Shown: positions 16,702-25,813, counted from the first letter of the stretch. The stretch: DNA of 64,000 bases from Labilithrix sp. (GCA_019637105.1 JAHBWF010000003.1:59089-123088); one strand, 5' to 3'. Program-made: numbers and translations. The notes: generated by a model from the letters alone, not told the origin.

Positions 16702-16799
16702 GCCCCGGTCGCGCGCCCGCGCGTCACCCGAGCTCGGCGTCGGGCGCCGGCGCGCGCGGCGCCTCCCAAGCGGCTCGATTTGAGCGATACTCCGGCCCG

Positions 16800-17798
16800 A
16801 TGGCAGGCGAGACGGAGGCGAAGGGCGACGCGCACGGCGGCACGGGTCACATCATCCAGTCGCTCGTCGTCAACCTCGCCATCGCGGCGGTGAAGGCGGT
16901 CGCCGCGTACTTCACCAAGTCGGGCTCGATGCTCGCCGAGGCGCTGCACTCGTTCTCCGACTGCGGCAACCAGCTCCTCCTCCTCGTCGGCGTGCGGCAG
17001 GCGCGGAAGCCCGCCGACGAGCGGCATCCGTTCGGCTACGGGCGCGCGGTCTACTTCTGGTCGTTCATGGTGGCGCTGATGCTGTTCCTCGGCGGCGGCG
17101 TATTTTCGATCTACGAGGGCGTCCACAAGATCCGCGAGCCCGAGCCCGTCGAGCGGGTCTGGCTCGGCGTCGGGATCCTGGCGGTGTCGCTGCTCCTCGA
17201 GGGCGGCGCGACGCTCTCGAACGTCCGCGAGCTCAACCGGCGTCGCGGCGCGAAGGGGTTTTATCGGTACCTGAAGGACACGACCGACTCGGATCTCGTC
17301 GTCGTGTTCGGCGAGAACTCCGCGGCGGTGCTCGGGCTCGTCTTCGCGATCGCCGCGCTCGCGCTCGCGGCGGTCACCGGCGACGGCCGCTGGGACGGAG
17401 TCGGCAGCTCCGCCATCGGCCTCGTCCTGGTCGGGGTCGCGGCGTTCCTCGCGATCGAGGTCAGCTCGCTCCTCCTCGGCGAGGCGGCGGCGCCGGAGAT
17501 CGCCGACGCCGCGCGGGAGACGGCGAAGAAGTTCCCCGAGCTCGAGAGGGTGCTCAACGTCGTCACGATGCAGCAGGGCCCGGGCGAGGTGCTCGTCCAC
17601 GTGAAGCTCGCGTTCGCCCCCTCGCTCACCGTCGAGGAGGCGTGCCGGATCATCAACGAGTACGAGGCCGCGTTCCGCGCGGCGCGCTCCGAGGTGCGCT
17701 GGGTCTTCGTCGAGCCCGACATCCCGCGCGCCGTGGCCGCGCTGCGGCCGGCGGCAAAGGCCCCGGCCGCGGACGAGGCGCGCGCCGCCGAGGCCTGA
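16800..17798 (+). CDS. Cation diffusion facilitator transporter (ZnT9-like)
   Basis: A 332-residue CDF protein with about six membrane helices and a C-terminal cytoplasmic domain (EIADAARETAKKFPELERVL, VHVKLAFAPSL). The helix-2 metal motif H50-S-F-S-D54 is intact in SMLAEALHSFSDCGNQ. The matching motif in helix 5 is E172-N-S-A-A, not HxxxD, which is the pattern of the SLC30A9/ZnT9 branch, where helix 5 lacks the His/Asp pair. Metal specificity is therefore uncertain. The ATG at 16800 is chosen because the CDF fold starts about 17 residues later. The C-terminal tail is Ala-rich. Confidence 0.9.
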   Translation: MAGETEAKGDAHGGTGHIIQSLVVNLAIAAVKAVAAYFTKSGSMLAEALHSFSDCGNQLLLLVGVRQARKPADERHPFGYGRAVYFWSFMVALMLFLGGGVFSIYEGVHKIREPEPVERVWLGVGILAVSLLLEGGATLSNVRELNRRRGAKGFYRYLKDTTDSDLVVVFGENSAAVLGLVFAIAALALAAVTGDGRWDGVGSSAIGLVLVGVAAFLAIEVSSLLLGEAAAPEIADAARETAKKFPELERVLNVVTMQQGPGEVLVHVKLAFAPSLTVEEACRIINEYEAAFRAARSEVRWVFVEPDIPRAVAALRPAAKAPAADEARAAEA

Positions 17799-17927
17799 GG
17801 TCGCCGGCGGCCCGCGCGATCGCGGACCGGCCCGCGACGAAGAGCTCGCGAGGAGCCCGTCACGGCACGGTACGGCACCCGCGCCGCGCGCGACGTCGGG
17901 CCCGTCGAGCCCCTCGAGAGCCCGCGA

Positions 17928-18557
17928 TCACGTCCTGCGCCCGAGCCGCTCGTGGACCCGATCCCACGCCCGAGGGTCGCACGTTTCGCGCGGCGGGAGA
18001 TGGTCGCGCGCCGTCCGGCCCATGTCGTCCTCTGCGGCGGGATCCGCGCCGGCCTGGAGGAACAATTCGATCATCGGGAGGTTGAGCTTGTGAGCGGCGA
18101 TGCCGAGCGCGGTCCACGCGAAATCGCCGCCGAATTCATCGATGGTCTCCGCCGCGCCGTGCTCGAGGAGCAGCTTGGCCATGTCCAGATCTTCTTCCCA
18201 GGCGCAGCGTCGCAACGGGGAATCTCCGACCTTGTTGCGGACGTTCGGGTCGGCGCCGGCCTCGAGCAGCCTCCGAGCGGCCTGGAGACCCGCGGGGGTC
18301 GATGCGCTCAGGAGTGGAGTTTCATTGCGATGAACGTCCCATTCATTGACGTCCGCGCCATACTCGATGAGAAGCGCGACGCTCTCCACCGGGCCTCCGA
18401 CGCTCAGCTCGCCGATCGCGGCATGAAGGGGCCTCCAACCTTCTTCATCCGGAGCGTTCGGGTCCTCGCCCTTGGAGAGAAGGCTCTCGAGGAGCCCCGC
18501 GTCGTGCCGCTCGATCGCGTCGAAGAGATTGGATGCCATGGATGGGAGACTCACCAT
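17928..18557 (-). CDS. Ankyrin-repeat protein
   Basis: A 209-residue soluble protein made of about five ankyrin repeats (LFDAIERHDAGLLESLLSKG, then GWRPLHAAIGE, VALLIEYGADVNEWD, AARRLLEAGADPNVRNK, AKLLLEHGA and IELFLQAGADPAAEDD). Ankyrin proteins bind other proteins; nothing here suggests catalysis or export. The ATG at 18557 has GGGGAG about nine bases upstream, while the ATG at 18539 (MASNLF) is an alternative without a clear site. It converges with the cation transporter gene. The flanking spaces (129 and 225 bases) hold nothing recognisable. Confidence 0.88.
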   Translation of the reverse strand: MVSLPSMASNLFDAIERHDAGLLESLLSKGEDPNAPDEEGWRPLHAAIGELSVGGPVESVALLIEYGADVNEWDVHRNETPLLSASTPAGLQAARRLLEAGADPNVRNKVGDSPLRRCAWEEDLDMAKLLLEHGAAETIDEFGGDFAWTALGIAAHKLNLPMIELFLQAGADPAAEDDMGRTARDHLPPRETCDPRAWDRVHERLGRRT

Positions 18558-18782
18558 GTTACCTGCTCCCCGTCGACCTCGAGGCGACCGCGCTCGCCGA
18601 GGCCGGAGACCCCGCCGCGAGAGCCAGAGCACCGACCAAGGCCCTCGTCCCGCGCCGCGTGACGAGCTCCTCTCACGCGTCGTCGCAGCGAGCGGAACGA
18701 TCGCGGCGTTCTCCGTCAGGACGTCGCGCGAGGTGCCGGACCCGGCGCGGCTTTTGCGCCGCGTGAGCGCTCGTCGCGCGGC

Positions 18783-20198
18783 CTACGCGCGGAGGGGGCG
18801 GCGCGTCACGCGCACCCCGCGCTTCGGGCGGAGGGTGATGAGCGGATCGAGCTCGACGCGGAACCCCGGCGCGAGCGAGAGCCGCTCGTCCCGCGCGATC
18901 ATCGCGAGGATGATCTGCGCCTCCATCATCGCGAAGTGGTTTCCGATGCACGTCCGCGCGCCGCCGCCGAACGGCAGGTAGGCGTAGCGCGGCCGCCCCT
19001 CGGCGCGCTCCGCCCGGAAGCGCTCCGGATCGAAGGCCTCGGGCCGATCCCAGTACGCCGGGTGCCGGTGGATGACGTACGGGCACACGCCGACGATGCT
19101 CCCCGCCTTCACCGGATAGCCGCCGAGCGTGTCGGCCTCGACGCTCTGCCGCTCGAAGATCCAGGCCGGCGGGTAGAGCCGCAGCGCCTCCTCGAGGACG
19201 AGCTTCGTGTACTCGAGCGCGCGCACGTCCTCGAGCGCCGGATCGCGGTCGCCGAGCACGCGCGTCGCCTCCTCGCGGACGCGCGCCTCGACCTCCGGGT
19301 GCTCCGCGAGGAGGTAGAACGTCCAGGAGAGCAGGTTCGCCGTCGTCTCGTGACCGGCGAGCACCATCGTGATGACCTCGTCGCGGAGCTGGCGATCGGT
19401 CATCCGGCCGCCGCCTTCGCCCCCGTCGTCGACGGCGGCCATCAGCATCCCGAGGAGGTCGTCGCCGCAGCCCCGATCCGCGGCCGCCTGGGCCCGGCGG
19501 TCGGCGATGAGGCGGTAGACGACGCCGTCGAGCGTCTTCATCGCCTTCTTGAAGCGGAGGTTCGCCGGCGTCGGCACGTAAGGCGGGATCGGGACGATCG
19601 ACTCGGCGAAGTCGTTCGCCCAGCGGAGCGCGGTGTCGAGGGCGTGGCCGACCTCGCGCGCGTCGCCGTCGACGTCGGCCGAGAAGAGCGTCAGCCCGAC
19701 GATGCGGAACGTGAGCCGCATCATCTCCTCGTGGACGCAGAACGGGCGCGACGCGCCGAGGTCCTCGGCGCGCCACCGCTCGAGCATCGCGCGGGTCGCG
19801 CCCGCCATCTGCGCGGCGAAGCCGGCGAGCGCCGCGCGATGAAACGCGGGCTGCGCGAGCTTCCGCTGGCGCCGCCACGGCTCGCCCTCGCTCGTCAGGA
19901 GGCCCTCGCCCAGCACGACCTTGAGCCCGATGTAGTTGCGGCTCTTCGTGTACGCCTTGGCGTTGTCGAGCAGGACGTGACGGACCACGTCGGGATCGGT
20001 CACGAGGTAGTAGTCGTAGGGGCCGAACCGGCAGCGGACCACGTCGCCGTAACGCTCGCGCGACGTCGTCATGAACCCGATGGGGTCGCGCCACGCCGGG
20101 AAGGCGCTCCCGAAGAACGGGATGCCCCGCGGCCCCGGCGCGGAGATCGATGAAGCGGCGGCGCGCGTGACCGCGCCGGCGTGGCTCGTCGGATTCAT
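18783..20198 (-). CDS. Cytochrome P450 monooxygenase
   Basis: A 471-residue P450. It has the I-helix AGHETTA (about 279-285), the K-helix E-x-x-R in LEEALRLYPPAW, the PERF segment and the haem-binding loop FGGGARTCIGN with thiolate C417. There is no N-terminal membrane anchor, as is usual for soluble bacterial P450s. The layout resembles CYP102/CYP4-type long-chain hydroxylases, but the substrate is not readable. The ATG at 20198 (MNPTSH) follows AAAGGGAG closely; a longer frame to 20237 would run towards the operator. It is divergent from a TetR gene, with paired palindromes between them. Confidence 0.95.
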   Translation of the reverse strand: MNPTSHAGAVTRAAASSISAPGPRGIPFFGSAFPAWRDPIGFMTTSRERYGDVVRCRFGPYDYYLVTDPDVVRHVLLDNAKAYTKSRNYIGLKVVLGEGLLTSEGEPWRRQRKLAQPAFHRAALAGFAAQMAGATRAMLERWRAEDLGASRPFCVHEEMMRLTFRIVGLTLFSADVDGDAREVGHALDTALRWANDFAESIVPIPPYVPTPANLRFKKAMKTLDGVVYRLIADRRAQAAADRGCGDDLLGMLMAAVDDGGEGGGRMTDRQLRDEVITMVLAGHETTANLLSWTFYLLAEHPEVEARVREEATRVLGDRDPALEDVRALEYTKLVLEEALRLYPPAWIFERQSVEADTLGGYPVKAGSIVGVCPYVIHRHPAYWDRPEAFDPERFRAERAEGRPRYAYLPFGGGARTCIGNHFAMMEAQIILAMIARDERLSLAPGFRVELDPLITLRPKRGVRVTRRPLRA

Positions 20199-20242
20199 GG
20201 CTCCCTTTCGGCTCGCCTCGCGGCTCACTCCCAACACCGATG

Positions 20243-20266
20243 GAACGTGAGATAATCCTCACGTTC
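20243..20266. promoter_or_regulatory. TetR operator, site 1
   Basis: Nine-base arms GAACGTGAG and CTCACGTTC form a perfect inverted repeat around the 6-base spacer ATAATC. It lies 45-68 bases upstream of the P450 start, in the 100-base divergent space between the P450 and TetR genes. A near copy of its core lies 38 bases further on, so both are probably bound by the adjacent TetR protein. Confidence 0.85.
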
Positions 20267-20283
20267 TCGCGACGCGCCTCGAA

Positions 20284-20301
20284 TGTGAGGCATCCCTCAT
20301 G
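20284..20301. promoter_or_regulatory. TetR operator, site 2, overlapping the tetR start codon
   Basis: TGTGAG-GCATCC-CTCATG matches the core of site 1 (CGTGAG-N6-CTCACG) with the same 6-base spacer. Its right half contains the ATG of the TetR gene (20299-20301). Binding here would block tetR expression, giving autoregulation together with control of the P450 from site 1. Confidence 0.75.
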
Positions 20302-21015
20302 TTTGTCAACCCGAAGCCCCGAAAGGCCGACAAAAAGCGCGCCTCGACGCCCCCGGAGGCGCACGCGGACCGCCGCGTCCCGACGCAGGAGCGGAGCCGC
20401 CAGCGCGTCGAGCGGATCCTCGACGCCGCCGCTCACGTCTTCGCGGACGCGGGGCACGAGGCCGCGACGATGGAGGCGATCGCCGCGCGCGCCGAGACGT
20501 CGATCGGCTCGATTTACCAGTTCTTTCCGAACAAGGCGGCCGTCTTCGACGCGCTCGTCCGGCGTCACCACGACGGGATCCGCGCCTTCTTCGACGGGCT
20601 CTTCGCCGGGCCGCTGCTCGAGGGCCCCTGGCAGACGCTCCTCGACGCCGGCATCGACGCCATCGCGGCGCTCCACGCGACCGACGCCGGGTTCCGCGCC
20701 GTCTGGAGCGGCCAGCACTTCACCAAGTCGATGCTCGACGAGGGCGAGGCGCTCAACCGCGAGCTCGCCGATCGCGTCGCCGTCGTCTTCGAGCACAAGC
20801 TCCCCGGGTTGCCCGCGGCCCGGCGCGCGTTCGTCGCGATGATGGTCGTCGAGCTCGTCAGCGCGATGCTCATCCTCTCGGCCCGGCGCCCCGAGGACGC
20901 CGACGCGGTGATGGCGGAGACCAAGGCCCTCCTGCGGCTGTACCTCTCGCCGTACGAGGGTGACGCCGCGAAGGCCTCCGGGAAGGGTCGCTCCAAGCTA
21001 AGATCACGCCGATGA
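20299..21015 (+). CDS. TetR-family transcriptional repressor
   Basis: A 238-residue TetR regulator. The helix-turn-helix is at about 37-82 (RILDAAAHVFADAGHEAATM, then IAARAETSIGSIYQFFPNKAAVFDAL). The rest is an all-helical ligand domain of the type ending TKALLRLYLSPY. The N-terminal 30 residues are Lys/Arg-rich. It is divergent from the P450 gene, and two GTGAG-N6-CTCA(C/T) palindromes occupy the shared space, one over its own ATG. It is therefore the likely repressor of both genes, relieved by a small, perhaps hydrophobic ligand related to the P450 substrate. Confidence 0.93.
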   Translation: MFVNPKPRKADKKRASTPPEAHADRRVPTQERSRQRVERILDAAAHVFADAGHEAATMEAIAARAETSIGSIYQFFPNKAAVFDALVRRHHDGIRAFFDGLFAGPLLEGPWQTLLDAGIDAIAALHATDAGFRAVWSGQHFTKSMLDEGEALNRELADRVAVVFEHKLPGLPAARRAFVAMMVVELVSAMLILSARRPEDADAVMAETKALLRLYLSPYEGDAAKASGKGRSKLRSRR

Positions 21016-21039
21016 GCCGGCCGTCGGCTCGCTCCGTTC

Positions 21040-22437
21040 ATGAGTGACCTCAAGGGCAAGAGACCGCGCATCCTCGGGGCCCGCGTCGCCGGGCTCCGAC
21101 TCACGCCGGAGGAGCGCTTCTTGATGACGCGGATCGACGGCGAGCGGTCCGTGTCCGACCTCGCGGAGGTCACGGGCCTCGAGGCGGGCCGCGTCGAGCA
21201 GATCGTCTCGAAGCTCGCCTTCGAGGGGGCCGTCGATCTCGTCGAGCCGAAGGCCCCGCCGGCGCTGAACGGCGTCGCGGGCCTCGACGACGGAGGGACG
21301 ACGTCGATGGCCGAGCTCGCGGCCGCCCTCGGTCTGGACCCGAGCTCGTTCGAGCCGGCTCCCCCGCCCGCGCCTCCGCCCGCGCGCCCGCGCCCGCGCG
21401 TGCAGCTCCGGCGCCGTGAGCCCGACCCGCCGATCGCGGCGCCGGAGCCCGCGGCGCCGTCGCCCGCGCTCGAGTCCGGCCTGGAGCTCGGCTCCTCGCC
21501 CGACCTCGAGGCCGTCGCGGGCCTCGTCGAGCGCATGCCCGGCCGGAGGGCGAGCGATCCCGATCTGCCGGAGATGCACGCCGCGCTCGACGCCGCCGCG
21601 CTCGAGGCCTTCGGCGAGGCCGACGAGGAGGCCGACGAGCTCGAGGAGGTCCACGACGATCCGACCGACGCCGAGGACGGCGAAGGGCCCGCGGCGCCGG
21701 TCGACGTGAAGGCCGACGAGATCTCGCGCGCCGTCGCCGAGCGCAACTACCGCCAGGTCTACGAGAAGCGCTGGCACGAGCTCACGATCGATCAACGCGT
21801 CGCCGGCGCCCACGTGTCGAAGGGCTCCGACCTCTTGGCGCTCTGCTTCGACGCCGACCCGCGCGTCGTCGGGGCCGTGCTCGAGAACGCCGCGTGCGGC
21901 CTCGACCACGTGCGCCTCATCGCGTTCCATCACCGCACGAGCACCGGCCTCGAGATCGTCTCGCGCCGGCAGGACTGGCTCCGCGATCTCCTCGTGGAGC
22001 GGCGCCTCCTCCGCAACCCGATGATCGGAGAGATCGTCCTCGGCCGGGTGATGGGCCCCAAGCGGCTCTTCGCGACCTACAAGATCGCCATCGATCGCGA
22101 CATCCCGGAGCTGACGCGCATCAAGTGCCGCGGCTACATCCGGCAGAAGTGGCAGACCGCGCCGTCCGAGGAGCGCGCCGATCTCGTCCTCCGCACCGAG
22201 GGCCGCTGCCTCGTCCTCATGACGGGCTGCACCTTCGACGCGAAGACCACCGCGATCCTGTGCGGGCGCCCGATCAACTCGGTGATGTTCGTCCAGTCGA
22301 TCGCGAAGTTCGGCTCGTCGCCGCCCGCCCTGCTCGCGCACCTGATGAAGCAGCCGTTCGTGCGCAAGAGCCCGCCGCTGAAGAAGATGCTCCTCGCGCA
22401 CCCGAACATGCCCGGCGACGTGAAGCGCGGCGTCTGA
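21040..22437 (+). CDS. Winged-helix-type N-terminus with unknown C-terminal domain
   Basis: A 465-residue protein in three parts. Residues about 12-70 look like a small winged helix (LTPEERFLMTRIDGERSVSD, then LAEVTGLEAGRVEQIVSKLA). Residues about 90-225 are a low-complexity Pro/Ala/Glu linker. Residues about 235-465 are a globular, mostly helical domain (NYRQVYEKRWHELTIDQRVA, HVSKGSDLLALCFDADPRVV, QKWQTAPSEERADLVLRTEG) resembling repeat-type helical folds. No catalytic motif is visible. The N-terminal module recurs in the protein at 52745, which has a TPR C-terminus instead, so the module is reused. It starts 25 bases after the TetR gene. Function unknown. Confidence 0.8.
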   Translation: MSDLKGKRPRILGARVAGLRLTPEERFLMTRIDGERSVSDLAEVTGLEAGRVEQIVSKLAFEGAVDLVEPKAPPALNGVAGLDDGGTTSMAELAAALGLDPSSFEPAPPPAPPPARPRPRVQLRRREPDPPIAAPEPAAPSPALESGLELGSSPDLEAVAGLVERMPGRRASDPDLPEMHAALDAAALEAFGEADEEADELEEVHDDPTDAEDGEGPAAPVDVKADEISRAVAERNYRQVYEKRWHELTIDQRVAGAHVSKGSDLLALCFDADPRVVGAVLENAACGLDHVRLIAFHHRTSTGLEIVSRRQDWLRDLLVERRLLRNPMIGEIVLGRVMGPKRLFATYKIAIDRDIPELTRIKCRGYIRQKWQTAPSEERADLVLRTEGRCLVLMTGCTFDAKTTAILCGRPINSVMFVQSIAKFGSSPPALLAHLMKQPFVRKSPPLKKMLLAHPNMPGDVKRGV

Positions 22438-22499
22438 GGGCGCGGCGTCGACCGCGCCCCCGCGAGCGGGTCGCCGGCGCGCGGGTCGCCGGCGCGCGG

Positions 22500-23570
22500 T
22501 CAGGGCTTCATGGTCGTGTGCGTGAACTCGGTCTTGCCGTTCTCGTCGACGAACTCGGCCGTGAGCTTCTTCCCCTCGATGACGATGTAGAGGAAGCCGA
22601 GCTCGAGCGACTCGAACAGCGAGGGGTTGCCTCCGCCGAGCGACGTCGCCTTCGCGCCCGCGCCGGACACCGCGAGCTCCGTGCCCTTGCAGCTCTCGTT
22701 GAGCCACTGGCGGCTGTGGTCGTGCCCGCTCAGGTAGAGGTCGACCTTCCCGCAGATCGTGTCCTCGAGGTAGCTCTTCACCGCCTTGCCGTTCACCGGC
22801 GACGGCGGCACGACCCCGAACTTCACGTCGTAGCGGCCGGCGTTGCCGTGCGGACCGTTCGACTTGTACGGGTGGTGGCCGACCGCGATCTTCCACTCCG
22901 CCGTCGAGGCGGCGATCCACGCGCCGACGTCTGTGCGCTGCGCGGAGTCCTGGCCGAACATCGCCATGTTCGTGTCGAGGCCGAAGACCTCGACGGCGCC
23001 CTCACCGGCCGGCGGCACGTGGTGCCAGTACGCGGACGGGAGCTTCCACTTCTTCGACTTGGCCGTGTACGCGATCTCGTTCTGGCCCTTCAGGAAGTCC
23101 GTCCCCAGCCCGTCGTGCCCGTAGTCGTGGTTGCCGAGCACGACCCAGAAGTCGAGATCGACGGCCGCGTAGGGCGTCTCGAAGTGCGTCTGGAAGATCG
23201 GGTCGTCGGGGGACGACGCGCCGCTGTTGTAGAGGTTGTCGCCGAGGAGCTGGACGAAGTCGCACCCGCGCGCCTTGCAGAGCGCGGCGATCGTGTTCCC
23301 GACCTTGATCTGCGCGTCCGAGCCCGTGCCCGTGTCGCCCATCGCGACGAAGCGCACGGTCTTCGGCGCCGCCGGAGACTCGCCGGAGGAGCCGGCGTCG
23401 CCGCCGCCGACCGCCGGGCCGCCGCCGGAGCTGGACGAGCTCGAGCTCGTCGACGAGCCGCCCGACGACGCCGACTCGTCCGGAGGACCGCCGGAGCGGC
23501 TCGTGGCGCCCTCACCGCCGCACGCGGCGACGAGGACGAGGAGTGACGCGAAACCGGTAAGACGCTGCAT
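22500..23570 (-). CDS. Secreted purple-acid-phosphatase-like metallophosphoesterase
   Basis: A 356-residue exported enzyme. A lipobox (VAAC) is followed by a Ser/Gly-rich spacer of about 50 residues. The metallophosphoesterase blocks are all present: GDTGTG, GDNLYN, GNHDY, VGHHPY and SGHDHSRQ, the set seen in tartrate-resistant (purple) acid phosphatases. It should hydrolyse phosphomonoesters at the cell surface using a two-metal centre. The ATG at 23570 is chosen because the signal peptide begins there, with GGAG about nine bases upstream; a start nine codons earlier is possible. Confidence 0.92.
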   Translation of the reverse strand: MQRLTGFASLLVLVAACGGEGATSRSGGPPDESASSGGSSTSSSSSSSGGGPAVGGGDAGSSGESPAAPKTVRFVAMGDTGTGSDAQIKVGNTIAALCKARGCDFVQLLGDNLYNSGASSPDDPIFQTHFETPYAAVDLDFWVVLGNHDYGHDGLGTDFLKGQNEIAYTAKSKKWKLPSAYWHHVPPAGEGAVEVFGLDTNMAMFGQDSAQRTDVGAWIAASTAEWKIAVGHHPYKSNGPHGNAGRYDVKFGVVPPSPVNGKAVKSYLEDTICGKVDLYLSGHDHSRQWLNESCKGTELAVSGAGAKATSLGGGNPSLFESLELGFLYIVIEGKKLTAEFVDENGKTEFTHTTMKP

Positions 23571-23716
23571 TCTTCCGTTCTCCCCAGGTGTCTCCATCGG
23601 AGCGACGACGCGCGGGCGCTCCGGCCCGTCGCCCCTACGCGTGGTAGCGCGGGGCGTCCAGCACGAGACCGTCTCGTTCGGTCAAGTAGTCGAAATCGCA
23701 GCCTCCGCCAAGCGCG

Positions 23717-24142
23717 TCACTCCTTCGACTCGGCCCCGCGCTGCGCGGCGAGCAGGTCGCGGATCTCCGCGAGCAGCGTCTCCTGCGCGCTCGGCGCGGG
23801 CGGCGGCGCCGAGGTGCGGAAGCGGTTGTAGAGGCGAACGATGACGACGACGACGCTCGCGACGACCAGGAGCTCGAAGAGCGACTGGAGGGCCGCGCCG
23901 TAGTTGACCGCGACCTCCTTGACGAGCTCCTTGCCGTCCGGGCCGACCTGCGCGGGCTGCAGCGTGATCCTGAGCTCGTTGAAATTGACCTTGCCGGTCG
24001 CGAGGCCGATCGGCGGCATGATCACCTTCTCGACGAGCGCGTTGACGACCTTGCCCGACGCGGCGCCGATGATCACGCCGACGGCGAGATCGACGAAGTT
24101 CCCCTTGATCGCGAACTCGCGAAACTCCTTGAGGATGCTCAT
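23717..24142 (-). CDS. mscL: Large-conductance mechanosensitive channel MscL
   Basis: A 141-residue protein of family length. It starts MSILKEFREFAIKGNFVDLA, with the conserved amphipathic helix, followed by GVIIGAASGKVVNALVEKVI in the pore helix and IMPPIGL. A periplasmic loop follows, then the second helix (LFELLVVASVVVVIVRLYNR) and a charged cytoplasmic helix (QETLLAEIRDLLAAQ). It opens under membrane tension to release solutes during osmotic down-shock. AGAGGGG lies close before the ATG. The 260 bases upstream hold no recognisable gene. Confidence 0.96.
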   Translation of the reverse strand: MSILKEFREFAIKGNFVDLAVGVIIGAASGKVVNALVEKVIMPPIGLATGKVNFNELRITLQPAQVGPDGKELVKEVAVNYGAALQSLFELLVVASVVVVIVRLYNRFRTSAPPPAPSAQETLLAEIRDLLAAQRGAESKE

Positions 24143-24402
24143 GCCGCCCCTCTTTACTCCTTCGCGGCGGCGGACATCAGCCCGGCGAATCGCAGAGGTT
24201 CGCGCGCGGCGCGGAGCCCATGCGCCGGGCCGAGGGCGCGTCGGCGCGCGGACGTCGCCCGAGCTCGACTCGGGCCGAGCTCGAGCGCGGGCGACGGCGC
24301 GGCGCCTCGGCCGGGCGGCGACGACGCTCGTCATCGTCGTCGAGCACGTCACGTTTCGTCCTCCGCGGGAGGCGCGAGCCTCGCCGGGGTGGGGAGGGGC
24401 GC

Positions 24403-24951
24403 TCACCGGGGCGTCGGGAACGTCACCGGGATGGTCAGCGTCGAGTCCCAGCACTTCTCGACCTCGGGGAACGGCGTCGCCTTGACCGCCTTGAGCATGC
24501 AGTCCGCCACGGCGTCCGGGAGCGTCTTCTCGATCACCTTCGTGCTCTTGATCTTGCCCTTCACGTCGACGGTGATCTTGATCTTCACGGTGCCCTCGAG
24601 GTTCGGGCTCTTCTTCTTCCCCTCGGCGTAGCACTCCTTCAGCTTCGGGCGCGCGCGCTTCTCGAAGTCGACGCCGACCGGCGTGCACTCGTCCTTCGTC
24701 TCGCCGACCACGGGCGCGCCCGCGGGTGACGGAGCCGGCGCCTCGCCGTCGGCCGCGGCGGCCGGCGGGGCCTCGGTCGTCGCGCTCGACGCGTCGGGCG
24801 CGGCGTCCTCCGCGGGGCTCGGCGTGACCTCGGCGGGAGGAGCGGCGGCCGGCGCCGGGGCGGCGGGCTCGGGCGGGGCTCCGCCGCACGCGAGCGCGAG
24901 CGCGAGGGGGATGGTCGTGACCAGGAGCGAGACCGCCTTCACCTTCGTCAT
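24403..24951 (-). CDS. Lipoprotein with TonB-C/AgmX-like C-terminal domain
   Basis: A 182-residue exported protein. Lipobox LALAC is followed by a 65-residue Ala/Pro/Glu-rich linker that could span part of the envelope. The C-terminal about 85 residues resemble the TonB-C/AgmX/PglI domain common in myxobacteria: a conserved CYAEGKKKSPNLEG, the strand VKIKITVDVKGKIKSTKVIE, and CMLKAVKATPFPEVEKC. The Cys residues probably pair. The start at 24951 lies 10 bases after the stop of the upstream ceramidase-like gene, so the two may be cotranscribed. Precise role unknown. Confidence 0.82.
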   Translation of the reverse strand: MTKVKAVSLLVTTIPLALALACGGAPPEPAAPAPAAAPPAEVTPSPAEDAAPDASSATTEAPPAAAADGEAPAPSPAGAPVVGETKDECTPVGVDFEKRARPKLKECYAEGKKKSPNLEGTVKIKITVDVKGKIKSTKVIEKTLPDAVADCMLKAVKATPFPEVEKCWDSTLTIPVTFPTPR

Positions 24952-24961
24952 GACGCTCAGT

Positions 24962-25813
24962 CTATGCCGCATCGTCCTCGGCGTGGGCCGCCAAGGCCTC
25001 CTCGAGCCGGAGCGGCGCCCTGCCCCGCTTCTTCAGCATGTCGAGCACCAACCCGATCGCGAGCGCCGCCACGACGTGCTTGAGGGCGTGACCGCCGACG
25101 GTCCTCGACGTCGCCTCCCAGATCGCGTCGTCGTAGCGCTCGAGCGCCTTCGCGCCGGCGTACACCGGCACGACGGCGAGGAGCTCCGCGCCGCGCGAGT
25201 AGCGAGGGCGGAAGAGCAGCATCAGCAGCGGCAGCGCGAGCATCGGGAAGAGCTGCACGAAGAGGTAGAGGCGGAGATCGCCGGCGCCGCGCTCCTCGGA
25301 GAGCCGCCACACGACCACGCTCGCGACGCCCGTGAACACGAAGGGCAACAAGAGCATCCGTGACCAGTAGACGCTGACGCGCTCCGCGATCATCGCCGCG
25401 AAGAGCGAGGTGAAGGCGATCGTCATCGGGAGCCGGTCCCAGAACAGGCGGCCGGTCGACGGCGCGAGGTGGTACCAGCCCGAGCCGAACGCGGTCAGGA
25501 GCACCCCGGTGAAGAAGAGCACGTAGGCCGGCCGCTCCCGCAGCGACTCGAACGCGGTGTGCGCCCCGGGTCGGAACGGACCGTCCGGATCGCGCGTCGG
25601 CCCGCGCCGGAGGAACGACAGGCCCGCCCAACCGACCAGGAGGAACGCGACGTTCGACAGCACGTTGAGCGCGTTCGGGATCCCGAACAACGTCCGGGTG
25701 TCCGCGAAGCGGTGATACGCCTCGGGCTGCGCGATCGGCCCTTGCCGCCACAGGAAGGCGGCCGCGGCCGCGGCGACGACCACGAGGAGCGTGACCCGGA
25801 GCCCCTTGCCCAT
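24962..25813 (-). CDS. Alkaline-ceramidase-like (CREST) membrane protein
   Basis: A 283-residue polytopic membrane protein with about seven hydrophobic helices. It has the CREST-family metal-site pattern: Ser and His in GSGWYHLAPS, Asp in WDRLPM, and paired His in GGHALKHVVAA near the C-terminus. In alkaline ceramidases these residues hold zinc and hydrolyse an amide. Whether this bacterial member acts on a ceramide-like lipid is unproven, but myxobacteria do make sphingolipids. The ATG at 25813 is chosen because the upstream 36 residues are Pro/Arg-rich and unlike protein. Confidence 0.85.
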   Translation of the reverse strand: MGKGLRVTLLVVVAAAAAAFLWRQGPIAQPEAYHRFADTRTLFGIPNALNVLSNVAFLLVGWAGLSFLRRGPTRDPDGPFRPGAHTAFESLRERPAYVLFFTGVLLTAFGSGWYHLAPSTGRLFWDRLPMTIAFTSLFAAMIAERVSVYWSRMLLLPFVFTGVASVVVWRLSEERGAGDLRLYLFVQLFPMLALPLLMLLFRPRYSRGAELLAVVPVYAGAKALERYDDAIWEATSRTVGGHALKHVVAALAIGLVLDMLKKRGRAPLRLEEALAAHAEDDAA

